DNA of 64,000 nt from Rhinopomastus cyanomelas (GCA_013400115.1 VXBP01004440.1:607909-671908), one strand, 5' to 3'; positions 1-9,790 are shown, numbered from the stretch's first letter. Numbers and translations are program-made. Notes: generated by a model from the letters alone, not told the origin.

Positions 1-119
1 GGTCACACTGGGACAAGCCATGAGGCAGGGATATCTCCCTGGGGAGGAGAAGAGGCTCCCACAGAGGCCATGGGATGCTCAGAGGGAGGGAGGCCACAGA
101 GGTGAAGGCTACAGGGTGT

Positions 120-264
120 TTGAGGTCCCACCCCCAGAGCCATTCAAGGTCAGGCTGGATGGGGTTCTGGGCAACCTGGTCTGGTGAGTGATGGCCCTGC
201 TTGGCGTAGGGGGCTTGGACTGGATGCCCTATGGAGGTCCCTTCCAACTCTGTGATTCTATGAT
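120..264 (+). mobile_element. CR1 LINE fragment, 3' end (subfamily B)
   Basis: The segment runs from a 'gagccattcaaggtcaggctgg' type block to 'ggaggtcccttccaactc' and the tail 'tgtgattctatgat', the standard 3' end of avian CR1. It shares the words 'gcaacctggtctg' and 'ccctgcttggcgtag' with the copy at 18868-19392, so both belong to one subfamily. The 119 bases before it may be a diverged continuation but I could not align them. Confidence 0.9.
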
Positions 265-580
265 CTGCAAGGGGGATTCCTGGGGATCCCCCCAAACCGC
301 TCAGCACCTTTGCTCTGACCAGCACCCTGGCACAGGAGGCAATCTGCTCCCATACCCCTGTTTTGTGTCCGGAGCGCAGCCCGGTGACAGTGGGCACTGC
401 CCCTCAGTGCAGGGGGTGATGCCAGCCCCAGCCAGCCAACAGCACGAGAAGCACCCTCGGGACAAGCTGAGACACAGGGGTTCAGGGGAGCATCTCACTG
501 TTCACAATAACAGTCCCCTTCCTCGAGCAGCACCAGGCTTCCTGCCCCCACCCCCTGCCCTCCCCCCTTCCCCCGGCGAG
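265..580. other. Non-genic single-copy stretch
   Basis: GC-rich and C-tract-rich DNA between a CR1 tail and the first AT-rich block. Short open frames exist on both strands but overlap each other and resemble no protein I know. Confidence 0.5.
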
Positions 581-815
581 TGGACAAACAATTTGCATAA
601 CTTAATTAAATTTACAGTAATCTCCGCCGGCGCCGGCCGGGAAGGGGTGGTGTGTGCACGGCCTTCCAGCAAGTCACCGCCAGTGATGAAAGAGCCCATT
701 TCAGTCGGGCGAATTACGAGGGGGCGGGCGATGTCCTCGGAGTGATAATTCCACGTGAATTATTTACACGGCTCTGCAATTACACCCGCAAAACAGCGCC
801 GCGTGCACACAGCAC
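581..815. promoter_or_regulatory. CNE-like block with octamer and TTAATTAA sites
   Basis: An AT-rich island in GC-rich DNA. It carries a perfect octamer site ATTTGCAT at 591-598, directly preceded by the SOX-like AACAAT at 587-592, and the palindrome TTAATTAA at 602-609. A second part (715-800) has several ATTA/AATTA cores, including 'cgtgaattatttacacg'. Clustered homeodomain, POU and SOX-type words without a gene suggest an enhancer. Conservation has not been tested. Confidence 0.4.
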
Positions 816-819
816 ACTT

Positions 820-1010
820 CGTTACCGCAGCAGCTGCTCGCAGCATCCCCGCGGGCTTCCCGCCGCCGCCTCCCGCGGGACCAGCGGCCGGGGCGGGGAG
901 CGGCCGTTTTGCTGCTTCGCTCTCCGGACGAGGTTTCCCCGGCGCTCTGGGGGCTGACTCGGTGGCCCAGCACCGCATCACGGGATGGACTGGTCGTGAC
1001 TGGTTAACGG
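820..1010. other. CpG-rich stretch
   Basis: Dense CpG with many CCGCCG/CGGGGCGG words (for example 'cggccggggcggggag' near 885), including GC-box-like GGGGCGG. It lies between two AT-rich blocks. No promoter, start codon context or exon can be supported. Confidence 0.35.
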
Positions 1011-1049
1011 CAGAGGAGCGGGGGCTTTTCCTCTCCAGATTTACCGGGT

Positions 1050-1230
1050 GCAAATGCGTGAGAGTTTTAGAGGCGACAATTAACTTTATTGGGACTTTAC
1101 ACCCTCCAGCCTCATTAGAGCTGCCAACAAGATCTATCCTCGGAGTCACTATGCAGATACCCTAATAAAAAGGGTATTTAAAGTGGATTCTTCTGTGCTG
1201 ACATAAGAGAGCTTTTTTCTTTCCCTCACT
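1050..1230. promoter_or_regulatory. CNE-like block
   Basis: AT-rich, low-CpG sequence with ATTA and TTTATTG cores. A 7-bp inverted repeat, 'ataccct' at 1157-1163 and 'agggtat' at 1171-1177, brackets 'aataaaa'. The block stops abruptly at a pyrimidine-rich tract (1210-1262). Confidence 0.4.
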
Positions 1231-1341
1231 GTCTTTCTGCCCCTCTCTCCCTTCTCCCTCACAAACCAGCAAGGACAGAGCACAGGACTGGCCCCTCTTC
1301 GCCAAAGCTGACCCTAATAAGCCAAAACTACCACCCACGGT

Positions 1342-1812
1342 AGTTAGGGGTGGTTAGTAGATCGAGAGAGGTTCTCCTCCCACTCTGCTCTGCCCTGCCC
1401 TGCTGAGACCACAGCTGGAATAGTGTGTCCAGTTGTGGGCCCCTCAGCTCCAGAAGGACACAGAGCTGCTGGAGAGAGCCCAGGGCAGAGCCACAGAGAT
1501 GATGGAGGGAGGGGAGCATCTCCCTGATGAGGAGAGGCTGAGGGGGCTCTGGAGCTTGCAGAAAAGGAGAGTGAGGGGTGACCCCACGAATGTTGATCCA
1601 TATGGGAAGGGTGGGTGTGAGGAGGATGGAGCCAGGCTCTGCTCAGGGGCACCCAGTGACAGGACAAGGGGCAGTGGGTGTCAGCTGGAGCAGAGGAGGT
1701 TCCACATCAAGGTGAGAAGGACCTTCTTCCCAGTGAGGGTGCCAGAGCCCTGGCAGGGGCTGCCCAGGGGGTTGTGGAGTCTCCTTCTCTGGGGACATTT
1801 CAAACCCACCTG
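1342..1812 (+). mobile_element. CR1 LINE fragment (subfamily A), 3'-truncated
   Basis: It starts in the last part of the CR1 reverse-transcriptase frame ('gagaggttctcctcc', then codons resembling VQLWAPQLQKDTELLERAQ). It continues through 'gacaggacaaggggcagtggg' into 'gccagagccctggcagggg', 'ctgcccag' and 'gtctccttctctgg'. The copy breaks off after 'caaacccacctg' at about 1812, so the terminal ~110 bp with the tail is missing, unlike most CR1 copies, which keep the 3' end. Small insertions disrupt the reading frame. Confidence 0.93.
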
Positions 1813-2673
1813 TCTTCCACAGGGAACAGTGGCAACACAAAAGATCCTCTTGCAGAGCTTCCAGTTTCATCGGCACCATCCTTTCACCTCATCCCATCAG
1901 GGCAACAGGTAGCAGCAGGAGAAAAGGAACAAGGAAAGAGAAGGGTTTCCTCCTGGGACAGATGTCAGGACTCCTGCTCCTCCCTCTGTCGCTGCGCTTC
2001 GAGCCATCAGCTCCACAACCAGGTTCAAAACCAACCCAACAGCTTCTCATCTGCTGGAGACCCCAGTAAGTGCCCAGCCAGGGTCCCAAAGAGGCTGGAA
2101 ATGAGGGAGAAGCTGCTGCAGCCCATAAGTCGCCGGCACCAGCCACGTTTCAGCTGCTGCTGGACCCCAAAGTGCTGCTGCACTGAGTGAGAGGCGTTCG
2201 GGGAGCCAGGACACTGCCTCCACCATCAGCAGAAAGAATCTGCTTCATTTGTGGGTTTAAACTTTAAAGAACTGTTGGAGCAGAGCGGCTCCGGGCTCTC
2301 GCCCAACGCTCAGCCACACTGGTCCTGTGAGATTGCCCCGGGGGGGATTCCAGTGGCCTTTAAACGAGCTCACTTCCTCTTCCTGCCCTAATGTTGGTGC
2401 AGGGCTCTGCCTCGGATCACTCCTCCCACCGCACAGATGGGCATCATCCGTCCCGTGGGGATCCTGTGCACCCTGGGGTGTGGGGACAGTGCAAGGCAGG
2501 GCAGCAGCTTCTGCTGGGGGGGCACCCAGCAGGGGCATCTGGGCTCAGAGGGGCTCTCTTGCTCAGAGCTGAGGCTGGACACGGTGCTGATGGTCCAGAT
2601 CCTCAGTGGGGATGCCCCTGGCAGGGATCCTCGTGGGCTCACATGGCTGCTCCTGGCCATGGCCTCTCAATCT
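1813..2673. other. Non-genic single-copy stretch
   Basis: No repeat family or exon recognised. A short AT-rich island at 2235-2275 ('gggtttaaactttaaag') is the only compositional change. Overlapping open frames on both strands have proline-, serine- and glycine-rich translations typical of random GC-rich DNA. Confidence 0.5.
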
Positions 2674-2790
2674 CTGGTGGAGCTACTCCTAGCCCCAGCC
2701 GTCTCAGTTCTATGTGGCTACTCCTGGCCCCGGCGGTCTCAGTTCTATGTGGCTACTCCTGGCCCCGGCAGCCTCATTCCCTGGTGCAGC
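2674..2790. repeat. Short tandem repeat, ~34-bp unit
   Basis: Two near-identical units beginning 'gtctcagttctatgtggc' and continuing through 'tactcctggccccgg', flanked by degenerate half-units ending 'ctcctagccccag' upstream and 'ggcagcctcattccctgg' downstream. No coding meaning seen. Confidence 0.8.
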
Positions 2791-2884
2791 TGCTGCTGGC
2801 AGAGGTGATCACAGTCCCCACACAGCTGCTGCTCCTCCCGGCTTTGCCCACAGCAGCTCCAGCTCCCTGCCTCCCTGCCTGGGC

Positions 2885-3010
2885 ACTTTCATCACGTTTA
2901 TTACACCCTGCAGTCTAATTAACAGAGAGGAGTCAAAGGACCCGAAAGCAATGATTGCAATAAATAATGGCTGGGTGACCGCGGAGTTAATATCCACCCG
3001 GGGCTCCTCC
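2885..3010. promoter_or_regulatory. CNE-like block
   Basis: AT-rich island with 'cacgtttattac', 'tctaattaacag', 'gcaatgattgcaataaat' and 'gagttaatatcc'. The pair 'gcaatgattgcaat' resembles a C/EBP/CEBP-ATF composite word. It ends sharply at GC-rich DNA. Confidence 0.4.
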
Positions 3011-3308
3011 TGGCCTCCAGAAGCACAGGCACAGTGAGAGGGGAAGAGAAGTGGAGCCCTGTGACATGAGGTGTGAGTTCTGCCCGGGTGGAGGTGGCCA
3101 CTCCAGCCCCAGCTGGCTTCCTGCAAGGTTCAGAGGCTACAGCAGGATGCTGCATGGCCCCCTGTGAAGATCTGAGAGGAGCCTGGCTGTGTGGGTGACC
3201 TGTGAGCTCCACACAGGTCTGTGCTCGCTGTAAACCTCAGCTGGGGTTGTTAGAACACACCCGTGCACGCCCTTTCCATCCCATCTCAGCCTCTGTGAGG
3301 AAGGGTTT

Positions 3309-4145
3309 CACAGAACCACACAGAATCACTGAACATCAGGGACTGGAAGGGACCTTGGAAGATCATCCAGTCCAACCCCCTGCCACAGCAGGATCCCCTG
3401 GATCCAGTCACACAGGAACATGGCCAGGAGGGTTTGAAACTCCTCCAGAGAAGGAGACTCCACAACCCACCCTGGGCAGCCCCTGCCAGGGCTCTGGCAC
3501 CCTCACTGGGAGCAAGGTCCTTCTCACACTGATGGGGAACCTCCTCTGCTCCAGCTCACACCCACTGCCCCTTGTCCTGTCACTGGGTGCCCCTGAGCAG
3601 AGTCTGACTCCTCCTGAAAGCCACCATTTCCATATTGATCAACATCCATGAGGTCACCCCTCAGGCTCCTCTTCTCCCAGCTCCAGAGCCCCAGCTCCCT
3701 CAGCCTCTCCTCAGCAGGGAGATGCTCCCCTCCCTCCATCATCTCTGTGGCTCTGCACTGGACTCTCTCCAGCAGCTCTGTGTCCTTCTGGAACTGAGGG
3801 GCCCACAACTGGACACAACATTCCCGCTGCGGTCTCACCAGGGCAGAGCAGAGGGGGGAGGAGAACTTCTCTCCATCTATTAACGACCCCTCTTCTAATC
3901 CACCCCAGGATGCCCCTGGCCCTCTTGGCCACAAGGGCGCATTGCTGGCTCCTGGGCATCCTGCTGGCCACCAGGACCCCCAGGTCCCTTTCTCCTACAT
4001 TCCTCTCCGACTGGGCAGTCCCCAGCCTATACTGGTACCTGCAGTTGCTCTTGCCCAGCTGCCAGACTCTGCACTGCACTTGTTCTAGTTCATTCAATGT
4101 CTCCCTGCTCAGCTCTCCAGCCTGTCCAGGTCCCGCTTCCTAAAG
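3309..4145 (-). mobile_element. CR1 LINE, longest copy in window (subfamily A)
   Basis: Reading the minus strand from 4145 down: the C-terminal part of the CR1 reverse-transcriptase ORF, then the 3' untranslated region with 'ccagagccctggcagggg' and 'gagtctccttctctggag', then the 3' end, whose complement on the plus strand is 'cacagaatcactgaacatc...gactggaagggacc'. It is about 840 bp, truncated at the 5' end as expected for target-primed reverse transcription. The full parent element would be several kb. Confidence 0.96.
3524..4097 (-). pseudogene. CR1 reverse transcriptase C-terminus, frameshifted remnant
   Basis: The minus-strand translation passes through the landmarks of the avian CR1 pol C-terminus in order: SQQCALVAKRARGILGWIRR, then RWREVLL, then CSALVRPQ.ECCVQLWAPQF, KDTELLERVQ, RLRELGLWSWEKRSLRGDL. 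The first half lies in one frame (3711-4097) and the second half in another (3524-3934). The switch coincides with a C-run near 3851-3856: six C on the minus strand, against five in the copies at 16165 and 58466, giving a +1 frameshift. The upstream endonuclease and catalytic RT motifs are absent, so this cannot encode an active protein. Confidence 0.88.
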
Positions 4146-4271
4146 CTCCAAAGCCAATGCCTCTAGCCTTGCAGGATCATCATGGAGAAGACTCCAGGCT
4201 TTATCTTCTGAGATGCCCTGGGCAGGGCATCTCCAGTAGCTCCCAGTGCTCTGCTCTTGGCTATTTGCTGT

Positions 4272-4337
4272 TTAATCACAACAGTGTAGGGGTTGGAAGG
4301 GATCTCTGGAGATCATCTTAGTCCAACCCCACCTCTC
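4272..4337 (-). mobile_element. CR1 LINE 3'-tip fragment
   Basis: 'taggggttggaagggatc' followed by 'tctggagatcatcttagtcc' is the reverse complement of the CR1 3' terminal box. Only about 65 bp remain. It sits 130 bp from the long copy ending at 4145, in the same orientation. Confidence 0.82.
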
Positions 4338-4949
4338 AAGAGAAGGTGAGGAATCCCAGCGTGAAGCCCCGGCATCTTCTTCCTGTTGCTGGGGACTTTT
4401 CCAAGCAGGAGCCAGCAAATTCATCATCAGCAACTGGCATCTCATTGCAAATCTCTTTGTCTGGAGCTGGGGGAGAAGGAGATTATCTTTTCCTCCCGAA
4501 ACCCAGCTGCTGGGTGCGAGGGAAAGCAGGCGGTTGAGCCGAGAGGGTTTGGCTTTGGGCAGGGAGCTGGAGGCTCTGCGCTGCAGATGACAGCAGCGGG
4601 TGCCCAGCAGCTCCAGCCTCTACCGGGAAACAATCAAAGGCCATTTGGCTACAGCAGCGAGGGCCAGTGAGGGACGTGAGTGGGCTCAGAGCCCGGCCCC
4701 GGCCCCGGCGGGGACCCGCTCCAGCGCCTTGCACCGTGCGGTGGTGATGAATGAAGAGGCAGATCCGTCAGGACGGGAGCTCCGCGGGAGGCAGAGTGGG
4801 GTGAGGAATGACGCAGGCGAGCTGCTAAAACACAGGAGGAGAGGAGTGTCCTGGGCAAGGCACGGCCAAGAGCTGTTTCATCACCTTAAACCATCCATCA
4901 AGTGCCTGCCCGTCCCCACAGATGGCACCAAACCAAAGCCGGTGAGGAC
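4338..4949. other. Non-genic single-copy stretch
   Basis: No repeat recognised. GC rises toward the CpG-rich block at 4950. A 267-codon open frame begins at 4600 and runs into that block, but its translation is rich in Arg, Pro, Ala and Ser and matches no family I know. Confidence 0.45.
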
Positions 4950-5560
4950 GGCAGATGACGCTGAGGATCCCGGCCACTCGCTGCTAACGAGGGGGTTTCC
5001 CGGTGCCGCGGAGCAGCCCCGCACCGCCGGGGCCTGGGGGTCTGGCAGCCGCCCCACACGGCTCCGCATGTGCGGGATCACCCGACGCGCTTCAGAGAAG
5101 CAGCCGAAGTCCCCCGGCTCCCCCGACGCAAGTCTGCGGCCCCCGCGAGGTTCGTCCTTCACCAGGAACCCGAGGCGAGTGCCCAGCGCCTCCCTCCCCG
5201 CACCACCTGCCCCGGCCGCAGTCGAAGCGCAGCGCCTCGCCCGGGAGCCCGCGGGCGAGCTCGTCGGCTCTGCTCAGCGCAGCCGGCGCCGTCTCCTGCC
5301 ATCTGATGCTCCGCGCAGCAGTGGGAAACCGCGGCTCCCGCTCGAACGGGAGGGAGAGATCAGGGTTGACTTTGGCACGGGAAAACAAGCCATCCGGAGA
5401 TGACAGTGTGCCACGGGAGCTTAGAGCAAGCATCAGCCGAATCAAACAACACCAAACGTGCACGGGAAGCAGACTCGCCCCAGACCGCAGCCCCGCGGCG
5501 CGTTTAGAGCGCGGCCTCCCTGCGCAGCCTCCCGCTCGCTTTGCGTGGCTGCCTGGCACC
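4950..5560. other. Orphan CpG island-like block
   Basis: About 600 bp with very frequent CpG and words such as 'ggtgccgcggagcagcccc', 'gcccgcgagg' and 'cgggagcccgcgggcgagc'. The CpG density is clearly above that of the flanks. It could be an unmethylated island at an alternative promoter or lncRNA start, or simply GC-biased microchromosome sequence. No TATA box or recognised first exon supports a promoter. Confidence 0.45.
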
Positions 5561-5689
5561 GGGCAAACGGGGGCTGAAGTCTGAGGCGGCGTGGGACCAC
5601 GTGCAGGTACTACCAAGCAGCTCTGCCGGCTGCTTCGGGCTCTGCTCCGGCAGCCCTCCCGTGGGCAGGCGGCTACTGAAGCATCCTTG

Positions 5690-5845
5690 TGGCCACTGCT
5701 CTTCTCCGTCTCTGGAGACGCTTCAAACCCACCTGGAGATGTTCCTGTGTGACTGGATGCACAGGATCCTGCTCTGGCAGTGGGGTCGGACTGGATGATC
5801 TTCCAAGGTCCCTTCCAGTCCCACATGTTCTCCGAATCTGTAATG
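5690..5845 (+). mobile_element. CR1 LINE 3' fragment (subfamily A)
   Basis: Begins near 'gtctctggagacgcttcaaac' and keeps 'gttcctgtgtgactggatg', 'cctgctctggcag', 'gactggatgatct' and 'aaggtcccttccagtcc'. The tail is degenerate. Confidence 0.92.
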
Positions 5846-6065
5846 ACCCAGGCTGGGAGCTGCTGCAGCTCCAGCCCCATCCCTGCCCCATCCCTCCTAC
5901 CCCACTGTCAGGCAGCCCACAGGAAGGCGCCTTCCCCAGCACCGGAGAAAATCCGGAGGGCACCAACAGGCAGCAGCTGGTGTTCGGGAGAACCAGCAGA
6001 GCCCATTCTGGGGATCGCTGGTCCTTCAGGGTCTCCCCAGGGAGCCAAGCCAGGCACCAGCCATG
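5846..6065. other. Spacer between two CR1 copies
   Basis: Single-copy GC-rich sequence with no recognised element. Confidence 0.5.
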
Positions 6066-6545
6066 GTGCTGGAGTAGGTTCAGAGAAGGGTAACCGGACT
6101 GGAGACGGGTCTGGAGCACAGGTCCTGTGAGGAGAGGCTGAGGGAGCTGGGGCTGTTCAGCCTGGAAAAGAGGAGGCTGAGAGGAGACCTTATTGCTGTC
6201 TACAGCTACCTGGCAGCAGGGTGGAGACAGGTGGGCGCTGGTCTCTTCTCACAAGTGGCTGGCGCCAGAACAAGAGGATCCAGCCTCAGGCTGCCCCAGG
6301 GGAAGTGTAGGCTGGATACTAGGAATTTTGTTTTCACTGAAAAGGCCCTCAGACCTGGAACAGGCTGCCCAGGGAGGGGCTTGAGTCACCATCCCTGGGC
6401 AAGGGGGTTCAATAACCCCACGGATGTGTGTTGGGGAACAGGGTGTAGTGGTGGGTCTGACAGTGGGATTAGAAGAGCAGGGCGTAGGGTTGGACTTGAT
6501 GATCTTAAAGGTCTTTTCAACCTAAAGGATCCTCTGATTTCTGGA
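6066..6545 (+). mobile_element. CR1 LINE fragment (older 'gtcttttcaacctaaa' type)
   Basis: It carries 'gaggagaggctgagggagc', 'ggggctgttcagcctgg', 'aagaggaggctgagaggag', 'cctggaacaggctgcccagg', 'gttggacttgatgatcttaa' and 'ggtcttttcaacctaaagg'. The ending distinguishes it from the 'ggtcccttccaa' subfamilies. Many scattered changes suggest an older insertion. Confidence 0.92.
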
Positions 6546-7094
6546 GCTGAGGCTGGACAGAGGACCCAGCTTTCTTGTAGTGCAGAGGCTGCAGCAGAGC
6601 CACCCAGCCCTGCAAGGTCCTCCCTCCACCGCCGGTGCTGCCAAGTGCCAGCACCAGCAACTCTTTGCTCTCCAGGCAGAGTCACTCACTTTGCTAATGA
6701 AAAGAGGAGGAGAAAAAGCTCTGGACCAGTTCCCTGTGAGGCTGGCCAACATCTCCGGCAGCGTGCCCGTCCCCTCTGGACACTGCTGGGGCTCCTCTGC
6801 CGGCACTGACAAGGAATAAATCTTGTGGATGGCAGCGGAAGGAAGAGGCTGTCGGAGGAGCAGCGGCACAGCCACTGCTGGGATGGGTGAGCTGGGCCAG
6901 GCTGGGTGTGACCACTGAGTCGCTGTCTCTGTGCCACCTTCTGCACGGTCATGGAAGAGGCCCAGGCAGGGCTCAGCCTGAGGAGTCCAGATCCACAGCT
7001 GCCCCATCCCTGGGTACAGGGGGTGAGGCACTGGGAAGGTGGCAGAGATGCCTTCAGCCAAAGCTCCTCACTGTGCCAGGCACAGGGGTGCCCA
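6546..7094. other. Non-genic single-copy stretch
   Basis: No gene or repeat recognised between two CR1 copies. A small A-rich patch lies at 6695-6720 ('ctaatgaaaagaggaggag'). Confidence 0.45.
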
Positions 7095-7555
7095 CGTTTA
7101 GTCCAGGGCACCACAGTGTAAGACGGACATTGACCGAGGTGCTGGAGTGTGGACAGAGAGGGGCAGGGAAGCTGGTGGAGGGACCGGAGGGCAGGTCTGA
7201 TGGGGAGAGGCTGGGCGAGTTGAGGTCGTTCAGCCTGGAGAACAGGAGGCTGAGGGGAGACCCATGGCCCTTTACCTGAAAGGAGGCTGCAGGGAAGCTG
7301 GTGTTGGCCTCTTCTCGCCAGTAACTGCTGACAGGACCAGAGGAAATGGCCACCAGTTGCCTCAGGGCAAGCTCAGACTGGAAATTAGGGAAAAATTTCC
7401 TTAGTGCAAGAGCAGTGAGACCTTGGACCAGGGCAGTGGGGGAGTCCCCGTCCCTGGAGGGGTTCAAAAGGCAGGAGGTGTGGCCCTGGCGGTCCTGGAG
7501 GGGTTGGGGTGAAGGTTGAACTGATGGAGGTCCTTTCCAACCTCCCATGGGCCCA
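7095..7555 (+). mobile_element. CR1 LINE fragment
   Basis: Contains 'gggcaccacagtgtaagacg', 'gttcagcctggagaacagg', 'aggctgaggggagac', 'ctgaaaggaggctgcag', 'ttagggaaaaatttcctta' and the ending 'gatggaggtcctttccaacc'. It is diverged, with a rearranged middle, and is the same broad type as the copy at 6066. Confidence 0.9.
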
Positions 7556-7619
7556 GGCAGGGGAGCGCTGCTTGTTTGCAGCAAGGGAGGCTGAGGGCTT
7601 CTCCTGCCAGCTGTCGGGT

Positions 7620-7860
7620 TTGGGGCAGATTAGGAATTGTTTGAGATGGAATTTCAAATGATCGCTTAAGTAGCTAATTAGCTCGTAGGACTTGGAGCAA
7701 CCTGGGCGTAGTGTGTGTTTAAGTGTTTAATGCCTCCTTTTCGCTCTCTCTTCCTTTCTAATTGCCATTTAATTAAAAGAATAAATAAGAAAAAAAGAGA
7801 AAAGCAGCTTTGCCAGGGCTGCTCAGGTTTAAATATTAACGACTTGGCTTCTCCTTGAGA
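7620..7860. promoter_or_regulatory. CNE-like block
   Basis: A long AT-rich block with 'gtagctaattagctcgtag', 'cattt'+'aattaaaag' (TTAATTAA at 7769-7776), 'taaatattaacgac' and purine-rich 'aataagaaaaaaagagaaaag'. The homeodomain-type cores contrast with GC-rich surroundings. Confidence 0.42.
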
Positions 7861-8534
7861 AGGGCTGTGGTTTGGGGTCCCACCGTGCAGGTTGTGCTGG
7901 GGACACACCGGCACATGTGTGGGGATCCTTGGCACAGAGCAGGGGTTCCAGGGGGTCCCTTCCGCTGTCAGGAGGACCCAAACCCCCCCTCTCACCTTGG
8001 ATCCTCCTTCCTCAGCACATTTTCCAGGCCACATTAGGACTTGGCAGGGCTCTCCTGTGAAAGCAGCGGCTGTGGCCCCGGGGAGCCCGCGGGGGGATGC
8101 TGGGCAAGGAACTGGCCATTAGCGAAGCACTTGATACCTTCTGCTCTGATTTACTGCCTCTCCTAATGCCTGGGAATCGCCTCGTGCTCCCGCTGCGGCG
8201 CTTGGCCGGGGGCTGGCAGTCCAGCCAGATGAAGTTGTAAAGTTCCGGAACAAAGCGCTGCCTTCAGACAGCCCCAGACCCAGACCAACCCCTCCTTCCC
8301 CCAGAGCTGAGGTGACCAAAGGGGATGGAGGAGCTCAGCTCCCCACCTGCAGCATCCCCCGGAGGGGATCCCCAGCAGGCAGAGCCACATCCCTCACGAC
8401 TGGTGACCAGGCATCACCTCTGCAAACACCAGAGTGTGGGGAGGTCTGACAGTGGTGACGGAGATGGCATCTGGGTGATGGGGATGTAACTGCCAACGAG
8501 GAGCTGGTGTTCAGTACTGGGTTTGCATGCGGCT
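7861..8534. other. Non-genic stretch with weak AT patch
   Basis: Mostly single-copy GC-rich DNA. A short lower-GC patch at 8110-8170 ('cttgataccttctgctctg') might be a minor conserved element. Nothing else recognised. Confidence 0.4.
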
Positions 8535-9204
8535 CACAGAATCACTGAACATCAGGGACTGGAAGGGACCTCCAAAGATCATCCCCTCCATTCCACCTCC
8601 CTGCCACAGCAGGATCCCCTGGATCCAGTCACACAGGAACACGTCCAGGCGGGTCTTAAACATCTCCAGAGAAGGAGACTCCACAGCCCCCCTGGGCAGC
8701 CCCTGCCAGGGCTCTGGCACCCTCACTAGGAAGAAGGTCCTTCTCACACTGATGTGGAACCTCCTCTGTTCCAGCTCTCACCCACTGCCCCCTGTCCTGT
8801 CACTGGGTGCCCCTGAGCAGAGCCTGGCTCCATCCTCCTCACACCCACCCTTCACATACTGATCAACATTCATGGGGTCACCCCTCAGTCTCCTCCAAGC
8901 TCCAGAGCCCCAGCTCCCTCAGCCTCTCCTCAGCAGGGAGATGCTCCCCTCCCTCCATCACCCCTGTGGCTCTGCCCTGGGCTCTCCCCAGCAGCTCTGT
9001 GTCCTTCTGGAACTAAGTGGCCCAGAGCTGGACACAACATTCCAGCTGTGGTCTCAGCAGGGCAGAGCAGAGGGAGGAGGAGAGCCTCTCTCCATCTATT
9101 AACGACCCCTCTTCTGATCCACCCCAGGATGCCCCTGGCCTTCTTGGCCACAAGGGCCCCCTGGTCACCCTGCTGGCCACCAGGACCCCCAGGTCCCTTT
9201 CTAG
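8535..9204 (-). mobile_element. CR1 LINE (subfamily A), 5'-truncated
   Basis: Minus-strand CR1 with an intact 3' end (plus-strand start 'cacagaatcactgaacatc'), the subfamily A words 'gggctgcccctggcaggg'-type complement and 'gagaaggagactccacag', and the start of the RT C-terminal region at the 5' end. By eye it matches the copy at 3309-4145 at about nine bases in ten over the shared 3' region. Confidence 0.95.
8930..9204 (-). pseudogene. CR1 reverse transcriptase C-terminus, remnant
   Basis: Minus-strand codons read ALVAKKARGILGWIRRGVV then RWREALLLP before the frame is lost. As in the copy at 3524-4097, there is one extra base in the pyrimidine run after RWRE. The open frame continues upstream to 9949 only by chance, through unrelated flanking DNA. 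No catalytic RT motif is present. Confidence 0.8.
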
Positions 9205-9544
9205 TAAATTTCAGTATCACCAGTTTCCTTAAAAAGCTGCTCTGGTTTTCTTTATCAGCCCATGAGATTCTCCCTTCTCCCCTTCCTCTTCTTCTTGCCC
9301 GTTTTGGGAGAGAGAGGGCTAACAGAGAGCACCTGTCACTCGTCTGGTGGCCAGCCCAGTGCCAATACGCGATGCAGGGCCGAGGGTCTTGGCCACCACT
9401 GGCCGGGAGGGCGCAGCTCTGCTCCGCTTCCCCACCGGTGCCGCTTTTGCCACCTCGGACGAGCGGCTGCTCCGCGGTCCCCACGGTCCCAGGGTCGGGC
9501 TTCCCGCATCTCCCGGTAGCCAGGGTGCGGGGCAGGGCTGCCCA
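9205..9544. other. Non-genic stretch
   Basis: Pyrimidine-rich 'ttctcccttctccccttcc' (9266-9300), then GC-rich single-copy DNA. No element recognised. Confidence 0.4.
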
Positions 9545-9790
9545 GCCCAGGCCGAGCTGAGAGGTTAAAGTCAATCTCAAGGAACATTTGAAAGCTGGAA
9601 GATGAAAGCAGATCACAGGGCAAAGATCAAACAACTCAGAGCCACTTCGGAGCCTTTTGGTGTCGCAGGTTATTAGCATTTGAAAGCGAAGAGCATTAGG
9701 GAAAGGAGAGGGCGGGGGGCTCGGGAAGGGGTTTCTGCGGGCAGATAAAAGCCAAGTAAGTGACAGTGGAAGAGGGAGACTGAAGATCAT
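9545..9790. promoter_or_regulatory. CNE-like block
   Basis: AT-balanced block with 'gaggttaaagtcaatctc', 'gcaaagatcaaacaactc' (AGATCAAA, TCF/LEF-like), 'aggttattagcatttgaaag' and 'gcagataaaagcc' (GATA-like). Composition and word content match other putative CNEs here. Confidence 0.4.

Noticed and set aside
4600..5403. 267-codon plus-strand frame in the CpG-rich block
   Set aside because: Arg/Pro/Ser-rich with no domain, overlapped by a 262-codon minus-strand frame. Expected in CpG-rich DNA with few stops.
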